Shown: piece after piece, positions 24,581 to 32,989 of the stretch
Layout: each line of letters opens with the position of its first letter
Position numbering within the stretch: the first letter of the stretch is position 1
From: H111-94 sp034436045
GTDB lineage: Bacteria; Chloroflexota; Ktedonobacteria; Ktedonobacterales; Ktedonobacteraceae
Reading direction: 5' to 3'
DNA length: 64,000 nucleotides
NCBI GenBank assembly: GCA_034436045.1
Contig: DAOTVZ010000288.1
Coordinates: 18,938-82,937 of the forward strand
Position numbers and translations under genes: made by a program
The notes under the pieces: generated by a model
What the model saw: only the letters and a program-made list of their open reading frames with translations
Told to the model about the DNA's origin: nothing
The model's database searches: none

Positions 24581-26266
24581 CTATTCCAGCGCCTCAAGTA
24601 GCATGTCGCCTTCTTCGGGGCTGATGCGTCCCTCGGCGATCATGCGCAAAATGGCTTCGCGTTCCTGCTCTGTCGTGGGCATACGCTGAGCCTTCGGCGC
24701 ATCATCCGGCGCAACCGGCACTTCCGGGGCCTTGCGCTCCTGCTGCGCCTGGGCCGAAGCAGCATTCGCGTCTGGCGTAAAGGGCGGTGGGGGTGTGGGC
24801 GGCACCGACATTTTAAGATTGCTCAACGCCTGCTCGACCGCCTCCATGGCCCCCTGCACACCCTCAGCGGCGGCGCGCTGAGCCTGCTCGATGATGCGGC
24901 TCAGGCGCTCCTGGTCAAAGCGCCACTCACGGTCGTTGATGCGCACGCGCACCTGAGCGTGTGGCCCCTTACCCTTCTCTTTCATCTTGCTCTTCATCCT
25001 ACTATGCCCAAATTCGCGCTCGAACTGGCGGCCCATACGCCCAAATTCGCGCTCAAACTCACGGCCCATGCGTTCAAAATCGCGGCCCATCCCGGCGAAA
25101 CCGGCGGCGAAGTCGCTCCACGCACTGCTGCTGCTACTGCTGCGTGGCTCTGCATTGCCCTTAACAACCAGATCACCACCAACCATGAGTTCGAGCGTCG
25201 CAGCCCCCTCGCCATACACCAGCGCGACCGAATTGCCACGCGCCGCCGAGGAGAGCGAGCGTCCTTTGATACTGCCACCAACCTGGGCGCGCACCGCGAG
25301 ATTAGCCGCTTCCGGCAGCATCACAACCGCATCTCCGCCAACATTTAGGCGTGTTACGCTGCCAGCCGGAAAATCGGCCTGGAGTGTGAGATCACCACCA
25401 ATATTACCGGCCTCGATGCTGCCTTGCACGCCGCGCAGGCTCGCATCACCGCCAATATTGCCGAGATGGAGCATGCCACCAATGCCGTTGATATTAACAT
25501 CGCCACCTATGTGGCCGAGCATCGCATCACCGCGTACATCACGAATATCGCAATCGCCGCCGCTATTGCCGACGCGCACCACCTGCGCTCCAATGATTTG
25601 CAGATCACCGCCAATATTGCCCACTGCAAGCACAGCGTTCGCGCTCTCACGTATGACCGTATCGCCACCAACGTTATGCACTTCCAGACTGGCCAGGCCG
25701 CTCGCCACGAAATCGCCGCCAACATTCTCGATGGTTGCCGCACCATTGTCGCTGAGGCGCAGTTCGCAATCACCACCGATGTGACCGAGCGTAGCCTGAC
25801 CCGCATCGTGAATTGCCAGATCACCCTCTACCTCGCGCAGTTCTACACTGCCAGCGATAGTGTTACAAACGGCGCTTCCAGCGATATGCTCGATATGCAC
25901 ACCTGCCCGAATATCACTCAGAGCGACATCTCCTGCCAATTCGCCTCCCAGCACGTCACCATTGATCCTTTCAATATGTACATCACCCCCAATATCGCTC
26001 AGTTCCAGTTGACGCACCCCATCAACCCTGACATCGCCGCCAGCTTCGCGGATGCTCACCATCATCTCAAAAGGCACATGCAGCAAGAGCGCCTCATCGC
26101 ACTGCGCGATATGGAGTGTATCTCCCTCGTGCTGAAAAATAGCCGGGGTATTTTCTGACTCTACCCTGATCGTTTGCTCACTCCAGCCACGCACAACCAG
26201 ATCATCGTCAAGCTGCGTCAGCACAACATGCTGAATATCACCGGCAGGAAGTTGTTGTTGAAACAT
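24581..26266 (-). CDS. GGD-repeat beta-solenoid protein with C-terminal SHOCT/YvlB-like hairpin
   Basis: A 561-residue protein with no signal peptide or membrane segment. Residues ~40-390 are built from degenerate ~20-residue turns carrying twelve GGD motifs (for example LGHIGGDV, VGNIGGDL), as in DUF4097/bactofilin-like right-handed solenoids. A charged segment with FERMGREFEREFGRMGR heptad-like spacing follows. The protein then has an unusual basic linker, a helical region (DREWRFDQERLSRIIEQAQ) and a final hairpin, REAILRMIAEGRISPEEGDMLLEAL, like YvlB/SHOCT-type modules. It has a good ribosome-binding site (AGGAG). It is the last gene of a four-gene minus-strand set. A cytoplasmic scaffold or regulatory role is inferred only. 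Confidence 0.78.
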   Translation of the reverse strand: MFQQQLPAGDIQHVVLTQLDDDLVVRGWSEQTIRVESENTPAIFQHEGDTLHIAQCDEALLLHVPFEMMVSIREAGGDVRVDGVRQLELSDIGGDVHIERINGDVLGGELAGDVALSDIRAGVHIEHIAGSAVCNTIAGSVELREVEGDLAIHDAGQATLGHIGGDCELRLSDNGAATIENVGGDFVASGLASLEVHNVGGDTVIRESANAVLAVGNIGGDLQIIGAQVVRVGNSGGDCDIRDVRGDAMLGHIGGDVNINGIGGMLHLGNIGGDASLRGVQGSIEAGNIGGDLTLQADFPAGSVTRLNVGGDAVVMLPEAANLAVRAQVGGSIKGRSLSSAARGNSVALVYGEGAATLELMVGGDLVVKGNAEPRSSSSSSAWSDFAAGFAGMGRDFERMGREFEREFGRMGRQFEREFGHSRMKSKMKEKGKGPHAQVRVRINDREWRFDQERLSRIIEQAQRAAAEGVQGAMEAVEQALSNLKMSVPPTPPPPFTPDANAASAQAQQERKAPEVPVAPDDAPKAQRMPTTEQEREAILRMIAEGRISPEEGDMLLEALE

Positions 26267-26348
26267 GCCTCTCTCCTTTTTTCGTCAGTAGTATGTAGCC
26301 CTTTGTGGATACTATGCTCTCTGTGAGACTCAAGAACTCAGAACCGCT

Positions 26349-26732
26349 TTACCGTTCAACAAAGATTTCAACGCGCTCGCCGCGCTCCAGGTCTTGCAGG
26401 TCCAGCATGCGCCCACCCGCCCCCTGCTCAATTGCCCCTAATAGTTCATCCAGCGCATCTTCGTCTACGTTGGGGATGAGGCGCAGGCCCAGGCGCGTGC
26501 TGACACGCAGCAGTTGTAGTGGCAAACGGGCATGCAACACCAGGGGATGTCTGCGCTCATTGAGGCTGGTAGCACGCACAAGTATCACAGGGTCGCGTCT
26601 GCGCCCGCCCATCCGTGCGGCTGTATCCAGTTCACTCAGAGCATCCAACAACTGAGCCGCCTGCTCCGCCGTGATTTGCCCACGCTCGATCAGACGCAGA
26701 ATGCGGTCGCGCTCATCCTTTTCCTCGCTCAT
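26349..26732 (-). CDS. Small SHOCT/YvlB-like hairpin protein
   Basis: A 127-residue protein. Its N-terminus, RDRILRLIERGQITAEQAAQLLDAL, is the same helical hairpin that ends the downstream solenoid protein. The rest is a predicted alpha/beta domain (VILVRATSLNERRHPLVLHARLPLQLLR) and an Arg/Glu-rich end. No known catalytic motif is visible. The ATG lies three bases after the stop of the DUF2089-type gene, so it is likely translationally coupled, and it is 82 bp before the solenoid gene. Function unknown; a protein-protein adaptor is a reasonable inference. Confidence 0.7.
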   Translation of the reverse strand: MSEEKDERDRILRLIERGQITAEQAAQLLDALSELDTAARMGGRRRDPVILVRATSLNERRHPLVLHARLPLQLLRVSTRLGLRLIPNVDEDALDELLGAIEQGAGGRMLDLQDLERGERVEIFVER

Positions 26733-26735
26733 GGT

Positions 26736-27098
26736 CTAAGACCCCTTTAGCATCTTCATCGCCTCTTCCACCGTGATCTCCTTCGCAGCCAGCCGATCCA
26801 GCACAGCGCGCCGGTCAACGCGCCCATCATTCTCCGGCGTTCCCCCCAGCGCCGTGACAATCTCGTCCAGACGGCTACGCGCAGTGTTATAGGCGATGTC
26901 CAGTTCAGCCGCCAGCTTCTGAATGTTGCCGCGATACTTGACCATCAGCTCCACAAAGTCAAGCTGCTCACGGCTCAGGCGGCCAATCCAGCCCAGGCTA
27001 AAGCGGCCCTCTATCACAACCCCGCTCGCCGGGCATTCCAGCCGCGTTACAATCAGTTCCTCGCCGCTGACCGGATCTCGTGTAATCAATGGATACAT
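26736..27098 (-). CDS. DUF2089-type HTH protein lacking the zinc ribbon
   Basis: A 120-residue protein from ATG 27098, chosen because GGAG lies seven bases upstream; two earlier in-frame ATGs have poorer sites. The body, IEGRFSLGWIGRL, LSREQLDFVELMVKYRGN and IQKLAAELDIAYNTARSRLDEI, is the DUF2089 core and contains a helix-turn-helix. In usual family members the N-terminus has two CxxC knuckles; here these positions read DPVSG and CPASG, leaving one Cys. The C-terminus adds a hairpin (VLDRLAAKEITVEEAMKMLKG) like those in the two downstream proteins. It may regulate the divergent promoter region. Confidence 0.82.
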   Translation of the reverse strand: MYPLITRDPVSGEELIVTRLECPASGVVIEGRFSLGWIGRLSREQLDFVELMVKYRGNIQKLAAELDIAYNTARSRLDEIVTALGGTPENDGRVDRRAVLDRLAAKEITVEEAMKMLKGS

Positions 27099-27124
27099 AC
27101 CTTTCTCCTTCATAGCACCTTCCT

Positions 27125-27373
27125 TCATTTCAAGGGTACCGTTGCCCTACGCATCACTTGTTCGTCAGAGAGAACAGGCTCAACCTGTTGCAGGCGCGTA
27201 CCTAACGCGACCAGAACGAAACCCAGCAACGCAATGACATGGCGCACATCACCATCCAGGCGATCTGCATCGGCAGCGGCCAGCCGTGCCAGTCGCTGCT
27301 GCTCCCGCTCGGCCAACAACGCCTGCTGTCGTTGCTTCAATACCTCTTCCCGTAAGAAGAGATGTGGTCCCAT
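27125..27373 (-). CDS. Small single-pass membrane protein with basic coiled-coil N-terminus
   Basis: An 82-residue protein from ATG 27373, where AAAGGAG lies six to seven bases upstream; the longer frame to 27457 lacks such a site. Residues ~8-40 are a Gln/Arg/Glu-rich helix (LKQRQQALLAEREQQRLARL). One hydrophobic segment (VIALLGFVLVALG) follows, and a short tail. No family recognised. It is the first gene of the four-gene set, 26 bp before the DUF2089-type gene, and could tether the assembly to the membrane; that is inference. Confidence 0.6.
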   Translation of the reverse strand: MGPHLFLREEVLKQRQQALLAEREQQRLARLAAADADRLDGDVRHVIALLGFVLVALGTRLQQVEPVLSDEQVMRRATVPLK

Positions 27374-27502
27374 CGTAATCTCCTTTCTCGTGCGAACAGC
27401 ATGTCCTTTTTTGTTCATCTCTTTAAAATTTTCTATATATTTGCTAAATTTCATCAATCACATGGTAATAATAGCATACCAATTTGAAAAATGCAAGCTC
27501 TC

Positions 27503-27538
27503 TGGTAAAAAAAATTATCAAGATGGTGATTTTTACCA
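27503..27538. promoter_or_regulatory. AT-rich inverted repeat between divergent operons
   Basis: TGGTAAAAA (27503-27511) and TTTTTACCA (27530-27538) form an inverted repeat in the 253-bp divergent spacer, with ATCA/TGAT extending the symmetry. A second small dyad, ATTGTTGACAAT (27590-27601), lies nearer the ABC gene. Both suit operator sites. Confidence 0.4.
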
Positions 27539-27626
27539 ATTATAGTCAGGTGCTTAAGTATCATAGTGAAGACTAATCGATGTGTTACAATTGTTGACAA
27601 TACATCAAAATTAGGATGGAGCATGT

Positions 27627-28565
27627 ATGCCGGAACCACTCGTTATATGTGATAATCTGGTCAAAATTTACAAAGTCGCGGACCTGGAAGTGGTGGCTTT
27701 GCAAGGATTAGACCTGGAGGTGCCCCCTGGCGAGATGATCGCCATTGTGGGTGCCTCCGGCTCTGGCAAAAGTACGCTGATGAATATTTTGAGTGGCCTG
27801 GATATTCCCAGCGCCGGTCGCTGCATCGTCGATGGCTATGACCTTACGCGCCTGAGCAGCGCCCAGCGTATTCATTATCGCCGCCACATCGTCGGTCAGG
27901 TCTGGCAACAGAGCGGGCGCAACCTGCTGCCCGAACTGAGCGCAGAGGCCAATGTTGAGTTGCCACAGATGCTCTGCGGAGTCAGCGCCGCCGAACGCAC
28001 GCGCCGCGCTCACGCACTACTAGAACTGGTCGGCCTCAAGGGCATGGAGAAGAAACGCCCAACGGAACTGTCCGGCGGCGAACAACAGCGCAACGCCATC
28101 GCCGTCGCGCTGGCGAACAACCCCAAATTACTGCTGGCCGACGAGCCGACCGGCGAACTGGACTCGGTAACGGCGGGCGAAATCCTGCACCTGATGCGCA
28201 CGCTTAATCAGCAATTAGGACTCACCATCATCACGGTTACGCATGACCCTACCATCGCCGCCGAGGTAGATCGCACCATTGCCATCCGCGACGGACGCAC
28301 CAGCACCGAGACGGTACGCCGAGAAACCGTGCTGGAGAGCGTGGAGGCGCATATGCTCGCCGGTAGCGCTATCATTGGTCTACCCACCGAGACGCACCGC
28401 GAGTCCATTCTGATCGACCGCGCCGGACGCCTGCAATTGCCCAAGGAGGCCATTGAGAAGCTGCCTTTCAACGGACGTGCCGAGGTGCGTATTCTGGATG
28501 ATCACGTCGAAATCTGGCCCATCGGAGTACTGACAAACGGCAACGGGAAGGGAGCAGCATCATGA
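27627..28565 (+). CDS. ABC transporter ATP-binding protein with AbrB-like C-terminal extension
   Basis: A 312-residue ATPase of the MacB/LolD type. Walker A is GASGSGKST, the Q-loop region WQQSGRN follows, the signature is LSGGEQQRNA, and Walker B is LLLADEPTGELDS with the H-loop THD. Residues ~265-305 add IDRAGRLQLPKEAIEKLPF and VRILDDHVEIWP, which resemble the SpoVT/AbrB swapped-hairpin fold. The stop overlaps the next ATPase start (ATGA). No permease gene lies next to the pair, unlike typical transporters. Confidence 0.92.
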   Translation: MPEPLVICDNLVKIYKVADLEVVALQGLDLEVPPGEMIAIVGASGSGKSTLMNILSGLDIPSAGRCIVDGYDLTRLSSAQRIHYRRHIVGQVWQQSGRNLLPELSAEANVELPQMLCGVSAAERTRRAHALLELVGLKGMEKKRPTELSGGEQQRNAIAVALANNPKLLLADEPTGELDSVTAGEILHLMRTLNQQLGLTIITVTHDPTIAAEVDRTIAIRDGRTSTETVRRETVLESVEAHMLAGSAIIGLPTETHRESILIDRAGRLQLPKEAIEKLPFNGRAEVRILDDHVEIWPIGVLTNGNGKGAAS

Positions 28566-29257
28566 CGACGCAAGCAGCAGTGACTACCATCGCGGAGGCG
28601 CGAGGGGTGACGCGCGACTATCGCACCGGCGGAGGAGTGGTGCATGCATTGCGCGGCATCGACCTGAAAATTCTGCCGGGCGAGTTTGTGGCCTTGCGTG
28701 GGCGCTCCGGCTCCGGCAAAACCACCCTGCTCAACATTCTGATCGGCCTGGATGATCCCACGCAGGGGCAGGTCTTTATTCTGGGGCATGACCTGGCAAA
28801 GATGAGTGAGTCTGAGCGTGCCCGCCTGCGCCGCGAGAGCATCGGCATGATGTTCCAAAACGCACACCTCTTCCCCTCGCTCACCGCACAGGAGAACGTG
28901 GAAGTCCCACTGCGCCTGGCACGGGTAGACCCGGCAGAGCGCACGCGCCTCTCCATACAGGCGCTGGAACAGGTGGGGTTGGGCAAGCGCGCCCATCATC
29001 GCGGCCTGGAACTCTCCGGCGGAGAGCAACAGCGGGTAGCCTTAGCACGAGCGCTGGTGCATCAACCTCGCTTCATCGTAGCCGACGAGCCGACGGGCAA
29101 CCTGGACTCGCTGACCGGGCGCGAGATCACTAAACTGCTACGCGACCTGTGCCACAACATGCAAGTTGGCATGCTGATCGCCACCCACGATCCCACCATC
29201 GTCGAGATGGCCGACCGCGTCCTCAGCATCCAGGACGGACACATCGTAGGAATATGA
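28562..29257 (+). CDS. ABC transporter ATP-binding protein (MacB/LolD type)
   Basis: A 231-residue ATPase of usual length. Walker A is GRSGSGKTT, the Q-loop is MMFQNAHLF, the signature is LSGGEQQRVALARAL and Walker B is FIVADEPTGNLDS, with the H-loop ATHDPT. It overlaps the preceding ATPase gene by four bases, so the two are coupled and could form a heterodimer. The next gene is an unrelated EamA transporter with its own upstream region, so the permease must be encoded elsewhere, unless the pair has a non-transport role. Confidence 0.93.
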   Translation: MTTQAAVTTIAEARGVTRDYRTGGGVVHALRGIDLKILPGEFVALRGRSGSGKTTLLNILIGLDDPTQGQVFILGHDLAKMSESERARLRRESIGMMFQNAHLFPSLTAQENVEVPLRLARVDPAERTRLSIQALEQVGLGKRAHHRGLELSGGEQQRVALARALVHQPRFIVADEPTGNLDSLTGREITKLLRDLCHNMQVGMLIATHDPTIVEMADRVLSIQDGHIVGI

Positions 29258-29437
29258 CCATTTTTTGCAGGGACAGCAGGACTTTTTTTGTAGGGTTAGC
29301 CGCTATCGTCGTATAGCCTCCCGCCTGCCCTGGGTTGCTGGCTACAAACGATGATGGCTTCCCCCAATGGCGCGTCGGCAGACAGACCGCTTTTTGTGAT
29401 ACGATAGAAGTCGGTGTCTTATTGCACAGGAGCTTCT

Positions 29438-30361
29438 ATGGGTATCTTTTTCGGCCTTGCCTCTGCGCTAGGTTGGGGTATTGGAGATTTTTTTGCCGGT
29501 TACTCCACACGGCGCGTCGGCGTCTATCGCACTATTTTCTTCTCGCAAATCGTTGGCGTGGTAGGTCTGAGCATCTACCTGCTCATGACGGGGCAACTAC
29601 TGTATCTGTGGCAACCGGTGTATCTCGTACCCTGGCTATGGACGCTGGTGGCGGCATTGCTCAATATCGGTTGCGCATTCCTGTTCTACCGCGCGTTCCA
29701 GGTGGGCACACTGGCGATTATCTCGCCCATTGTTTCCAGTTACGCCGTTGTCACCGTCATCCTCTCCGTGTTGAGCGGGGAAACATTGAGTCCGTTGCAT
29801 ACGCTGGGCATCACCGCTGCCATGATCGGCATTGTACTAACAGCGACACCGCTGGACCTATTGATGAAGTTGAAGCAGCAACCGACCCGGACGGATCAAC
29901 TTCCAGTTACCCCCTACAATCTCTGGCTGCACCTGGAGCGGCGTTTCTCGCCGGGCGTCCTGCTGGCGATCATCGCCTCTATCGGTTATGGCGTTCTTTT
30001 CTGGCTGCTCGGCTTCCATGTCACGCCCTTTCTCGGCGGCATCGCGCCCGTCTGGCTCATCCGCCTGAGCGCCATTGTGATATTGCCCTGGTTGGCGCGC
30101 CCGTTAGGGCAGCGTCTCAATCTGCCACGAGGACGCGCCTGGCTGCTGTTGCTTGGTGCAGGTACCTTTGACACGCTGGGCTACGTCGCCAATACGCTGG
30201 GGCTGGCGACGGGTCAGGTAGCCATCGTCAGCGTCTTCGCCTCCTTCTTCAGCGCCGTAACCGTGCTACTGGCCTGGATATTCCTGCACGACCGCCTGAG
30301 CTGGAACCAGTGGTGCGGCATTATCTTCATTTTCCTCGGCATCGTACTGGTGCATATGTGA
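29438..30361 (+). CDS. EamA/DMT-family transporter
   Basis: A 307-residue integral membrane protein with about ten predicted hydrophobic segments in two similar halves, typical of the drug/metabolite transporter family. It opens with FFGLASALGWGIGDFFAGY and the second half ends in SWNQWCGIIFIFLGIVLVHM. ATG 29438 is chosen for AGGAG five bases upstream; an ATG eight codons earlier has none. Substrates in this family vary (amino acids, nucleotide precursors, metabolites) and cannot be predicted. A different-frame reading over the same bases is a shadow. Confidence 0.9.
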   Translation: MGIFFGLASALGWGIGDFFAGYSTRRVGVYRTIFFSQIVGVVGLSIYLLMTGQLLYLWQPVYLVPWLWTLVAALLNIGCAFLFYRAFQVGTLAIISPIVSSYAVVTVILSVLSGETLSPLHTLGITAAMIGIVLTATPLDLLMKLKQQPTRTDQLPVTPYNLWLHLERRFSPGVLLAIIASIGYGVLFWLLGFHVTPFLGGIAPVWLIRLSAIVILPWLARPLGQRLNLPRGRAWLLLLGAGTFDTLGYVANTLGLATGQVAIVSVFASFFSAVTVLLAWIFLHDRLSWNQWCGIIFIFLGIVLVHM

Positions 30362-30438
30362 GCAACAGACACACGCAGGTGAGGCCATCATTATTTTGCT
30401 AAATTGCATCCTGGTGGCTATTTTTCAAGCAAAGCAGA

Positions 30439-30467
30439 GAGGCATCCCTGATAGGTAGGGATGCCTC
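30439..30467. terminator. Hairpin between convergent EamA and groEL genes
   Basis: GAGGCATCCCT and AGGGATGCCTC form an 11-bp perfect stem with a 7-nt loop. The flanks are not T-rich after the hairpin on either strand beyond TATTTT, so strength is moderate. Confidence 0.65.
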
Positions 30468-30523
30468 CGTGTGCAGTATTTAGAGAGCGAGAAGTGTAGT
30501 GATACCCCTTGTGGATGTCACGT

Positions 30524-32149
30524 TTAGTACTCAGGCATGGCCGGAGCGGCGGGTTTCTCTTTCTCTGGAATGTCGGTGATAAGCGCCTCGGTCGTCAGGA
30601 TCATCGCAGCGATGCTGGCGGCGTTCTGCAAGGCGGAGCGCGTCACCTTCGCCGGGTCGGCGATACCGGCCTCGAACATATCCTCATAGCTGTCGGTGAG
30701 GACATTGTAGCCGATATGCTTATTATTCTTCTCCTTCTGCGCGCGGCGCACGCCATCGACCACCACCGAGCCATCCTTACCGCCGTTGGCGGCCAACTGG
30801 CGCAGCGGCTCCTCCAGAGCGCGGCGCAGAATCGCTACACCGGTCGCGGCATCACCGGTCAGATGCAGATTATCCAGGGCCTCGGTCGCGTTCAGCAGGG
30901 CCACACCACCACCGGGCACCATACCCTCTTCAACACCGGCGCGGGTCGCGGAGAGCGCATCCTCAACGCGGGTCTTGCGATACTTCAACTCAACTTCGGT
31001 ACCAGCACCGACCTTGATCAGCGCTACGCCACCGGCCAGTTTCGCCAGACGCTCTTGCAGCTTCTCGCGGTCATAGTCGCTGGTGGTTTCTTCAATCTGA
31101 GCCTTAATCTGACGGATACGTGCCTGAATGTCGGCGGGATCACCACGGCCCTCGACAATGGTGGTATCTTCCTTATGCGAAATGACCGAGCGAGCGGAGC
31201 CGAGGTCTGCCAGGGTCGCGCTATCCAGGCGGCGGCCCATCTCCTCGCTGATGACCTGGCCACCGGTCAGAATAGCGATGTCGCGCAACATCTCCTTGCG
31301 GCGATCACCAAAACCAGGAGCTTTGACGGCTATCACATTGAGGATACCGCGCAACTTGTTAACGACCAGGGTCGCCAGCGCCTCGCCATCGACATCCTCC
31401 GCGATAATCAGGATGTCGCGCTTGCCTTGCTGCACCATCTTCTCAATTACCGGCAGAATATCCTGCACGGCACTGATCTTCTTGTCCGTGATGAGGATAT
31501 AAGGATTTTCGAGCGTGGCCTCCATCTTCTCCGTGTTGGTGACGAAGTACGGCGAGATGTAGCCCTTATCGATCTGCATACCTTCGACGTACTCGGTCTC
31601 GAAGTTGATGCCGCGTGACTCCTCAACCGTGATGACACCATCTTTTCCAACGCGCTCCATGACATCGGCAATCAGATTACCGATAGTCTCGTCGGCGGCA
31701 GAGATGGAAGCGATTTGTGCGATGTCTTTCTTGGTGTCAACCGGCACAGCCTCGGAGCGGATGTACTCCACGACGGCCTCGGTAGCGCGGTCGATACCAT
31801 ACTTCAACTGCATGGGGTTCGCACCTGCCGCCAGGTTCTTCAGACCCTCATTGACGATGGCCTGGGCCAGCACAGTTGCGGTGGTTGTGCCATCACCGGC
31901 CACATCATTGGTCTTGGTGGCAGCCTCTTTGAGCAACTGCGCACCCATGTTCTCAAACGGGTCCTCCAACTGAATCTCTTTGGCGACGGTGACGCCATCA
32001 TGCGTTACAGAGGGAGCGCCGAACTTCTTGTCCAGGGCAACGTTGCGGCCCTTCGGGCCAAGTGTCGTCTTGACGGCGGTAGCAAGAATATCAATACCCT
32101 TTTTCAGGGAGCGACGGGCCTCTTCATCAAATACAAGCTGCTTTGCCAT
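30524..32149 (-). CDS. groEL: Chaperonin GroEL
   Basis: A 541-residue group I chaperonin of normal length. It has KTTLGPKGRNVALDKKFG near the N-terminus, the ATP-binding DGTTTATVLAQAI, the apical domain, and AEDVDGEALATLVVNKLRG. The conserved GGGVALL precedes the equatorial C-terminal half. The C-terminus is short (EKEKPAAPAMPEY) with no GGM repeat. It follows groES by 44 bp with AAGGAG upstream, so the two form an operon. It folds client proteins in the cytoplasm with GroES, and in HrcA systems it also assists the repressor. Its operon shows no CIRCE site in this window. Confidence 0.99.
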   Translation of the reverse strand: MAKQLVFDEEARRSLKKGIDILATAVKTTLGPKGRNVALDKKFGAPSVTHDGVTVAKEIQLEDPFENMGAQLLKEAATKTNDVAGDGTTTATVLAQAIVNEGLKNLAAGANPMQLKYGIDRATEAVVEYIRSEAVPVDTKKDIAQIASISAADETIGNLIADVMERVGKDGVITVEESRGINFETEYVEGMQIDKGYISPYFVTNTEKMEATLENPYILITDKKISAVQDILPVIEKMVQQGKRDILIIAEDVDGEALATLVVNKLRGILNVIAVKAPGFGDRRKEMLRDIAILTGGQVISEEMGRRLDSATLADLGSARSVISHKEDTTIVEGRGDPADIQARIRQIKAQIEETTSDYDREKLQERLAKLAGGVALIKVGAGTEVELKYRKTRVEDALSATRAGVEEGMVPGGGVALLNATEALDNLHLTGDAATGVAILRRALEEPLRQLAANGGKDGSVVVDGVRRAQKEKNNKHIGYNVLTDSYEDMFEAGIADPAKVTRSALQNAASIAAMILTTEALITDIPEKEKPAAPAMPEY

Positions 32150-32193
32150 TGCTTTTCCTTCTCCTTACACGATCTATCTCTACGAGCCGATCA

Positions 32194-32484
32194 CTAGCCA
32201 ATCACAGCGAGAACATCGTTCTCTTTGAGAACCAGGTACTCTTCGCCATCCAGCTTGAACTCCGTGCCGCCATACTTGGCGAACAAGACGCGATCACCTT
32301 CGCGCAGGTCGAGTGGTACACGCTCGCCATTATCGAGCAAGCGCCCACTGCCAACGGCAATGACGGTGCCCTCCTGGGGCTTCTCTTTGGCAGTATCCGG
32401 GATGACGATACCGCTCTTCGTCACTTCTTCTCTTGGGGCAGGTTTCACGACCACACGGTCGCCAACAGGACGAATCTTTGTCAC
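32194..32484 (-). CDS. groES: Co-chaperonin GroES
   Basis: A 96-residue GroES of typical length, starting at GTG with AAGGAG upstream. Characteristic segments are KIRPVGDRVVVKP, the mobile loop region KSGIVIPDTAKEKPQEGTV, and the later VLFAKYGGTEFK and ENDVLAVIG. It caps the GroEL ring. The mobile loop IVIPD motif that touches GroEL is intact. It lies 39 bp after a Cys-rich small gene, so all three may be co-transcribed; no promoter was found in that gap. Confidence 0.99.
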   Translation of the reverse strand: MTKIRPVGDRVVVKPAPREEVTKSGIVIPDTAKEKPQEGTVIAVGSGRLLDNGERVPLDLREGDRVLFAKYGGTEFKLDGEEYLVLKENDVLAVIG

Positions 32485-32523
32485 GGCTAAACACTCCTTC
32501 TTACCTGTAGAGATGTATGTGTT

Positions 32524-32844
32524 TTACACGCAATCGTTGCCACGATCAGCCGCGCCATTCTGCTGCGACCCTTCCTGTGCAACGTCGGTGCCGTAGTAAA
32601 TGACGCCTGAGATGCTGACCGAGCTATACTCGGAGTAATCGCAGTTGCAGGGACCGCCAGCCGCACAGCCCGTGCAGCAATAGGTCTTGCCCTGCACTAC
32701 GACAGGTGGCCAGAGAATATCGATATCGCAGTTTGCACAGCGCAACGGCACCTGCCGCCGGGATGCAGTTCCATCCTTCATACCGGTCGGGGTGCTGTGC
32801 AATCCAGATGGATATGATTGTGACCAACGATCCTCTGCGTACAT
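32524..32844 (-). CDS. Cys-rich small metal-binding protein upstream of groES
   Basis: A 106-residue protein with Cys in the pattern CANCDI, then CCTGCAAGGPCNCDYS, suggesting one zinc-ribbon or metallothionein-like site. A disordered, Ser/Gly-rich N-terminus and an acidic tail complete it. There is no membrane segment. I do not recognise a named family. It precedes groES by 39 bp on the same strand and may be co-transcribed with the chaperonin operon. The ATG at 32844 has only a moderate AGAGAA upstream, so the start is somewhat uncertain; an internal ATG exists at residue 22. Confidence 0.68.
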   Translation of the reverse strand: MYAEDRWSQSYPSGLHSTPTGMKDGTASRRQVPLRCANCDIDILWPPVVVQGKTYCCTGCAAGGPCNCDYSEYSSVSISGVIYYGTDVAQEGSQQNGAADRGNDCV

Positions 32845-32910
32845 ATTCTCTTTGCCTTGTTGACCTGCTTCATACCTCTCAGTCTCCGACCACTAGTATG
32901 CCACAGCTAC

Positions 32911-32950
32911 TGTTAGAGACACGTAGGAGATATGTTAGAAGTTTGTTAGA
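32911..32950. promoter_or_regulatory. Three helically phased TGTTAGA boxes in a divergent promoter region
   Basis: TGTTAGA occurs at 32911, 32933 and 32944, that is at 22 and 11 bp intervals, two turns and one turn of the helix. The boxes stand between the Cys-rich/groES genes (minus) and the biotinyl-domain gene (plus), as expected for a regulator binding same-face sites. Confidence 0.45.
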
Positions 32951-32980
32951 ATCAGCATAGGTAAACCAATCGCCTGCATA

Positions 32981-32989
32981 TGCTAGAAT
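32981..32989 (+). promoter_or_regulatory. Extended -10 promoter candidate for the biotinyl-domain gene
   Basis: TGCTAGAAT (TGN plus TAGAAT) lies 67 bp before the ATG at 33056 and just downstream of the phased TGTTAGA boxes. Confidence 0.4.

Noticed and set aside
29335..30171. Long plus-strand open frame overlapping the EamA gene
   Set aside because: It is out of frame with the transporter, is rich in Arg/His as expected for a shadow, and has no ribosome-binding site.
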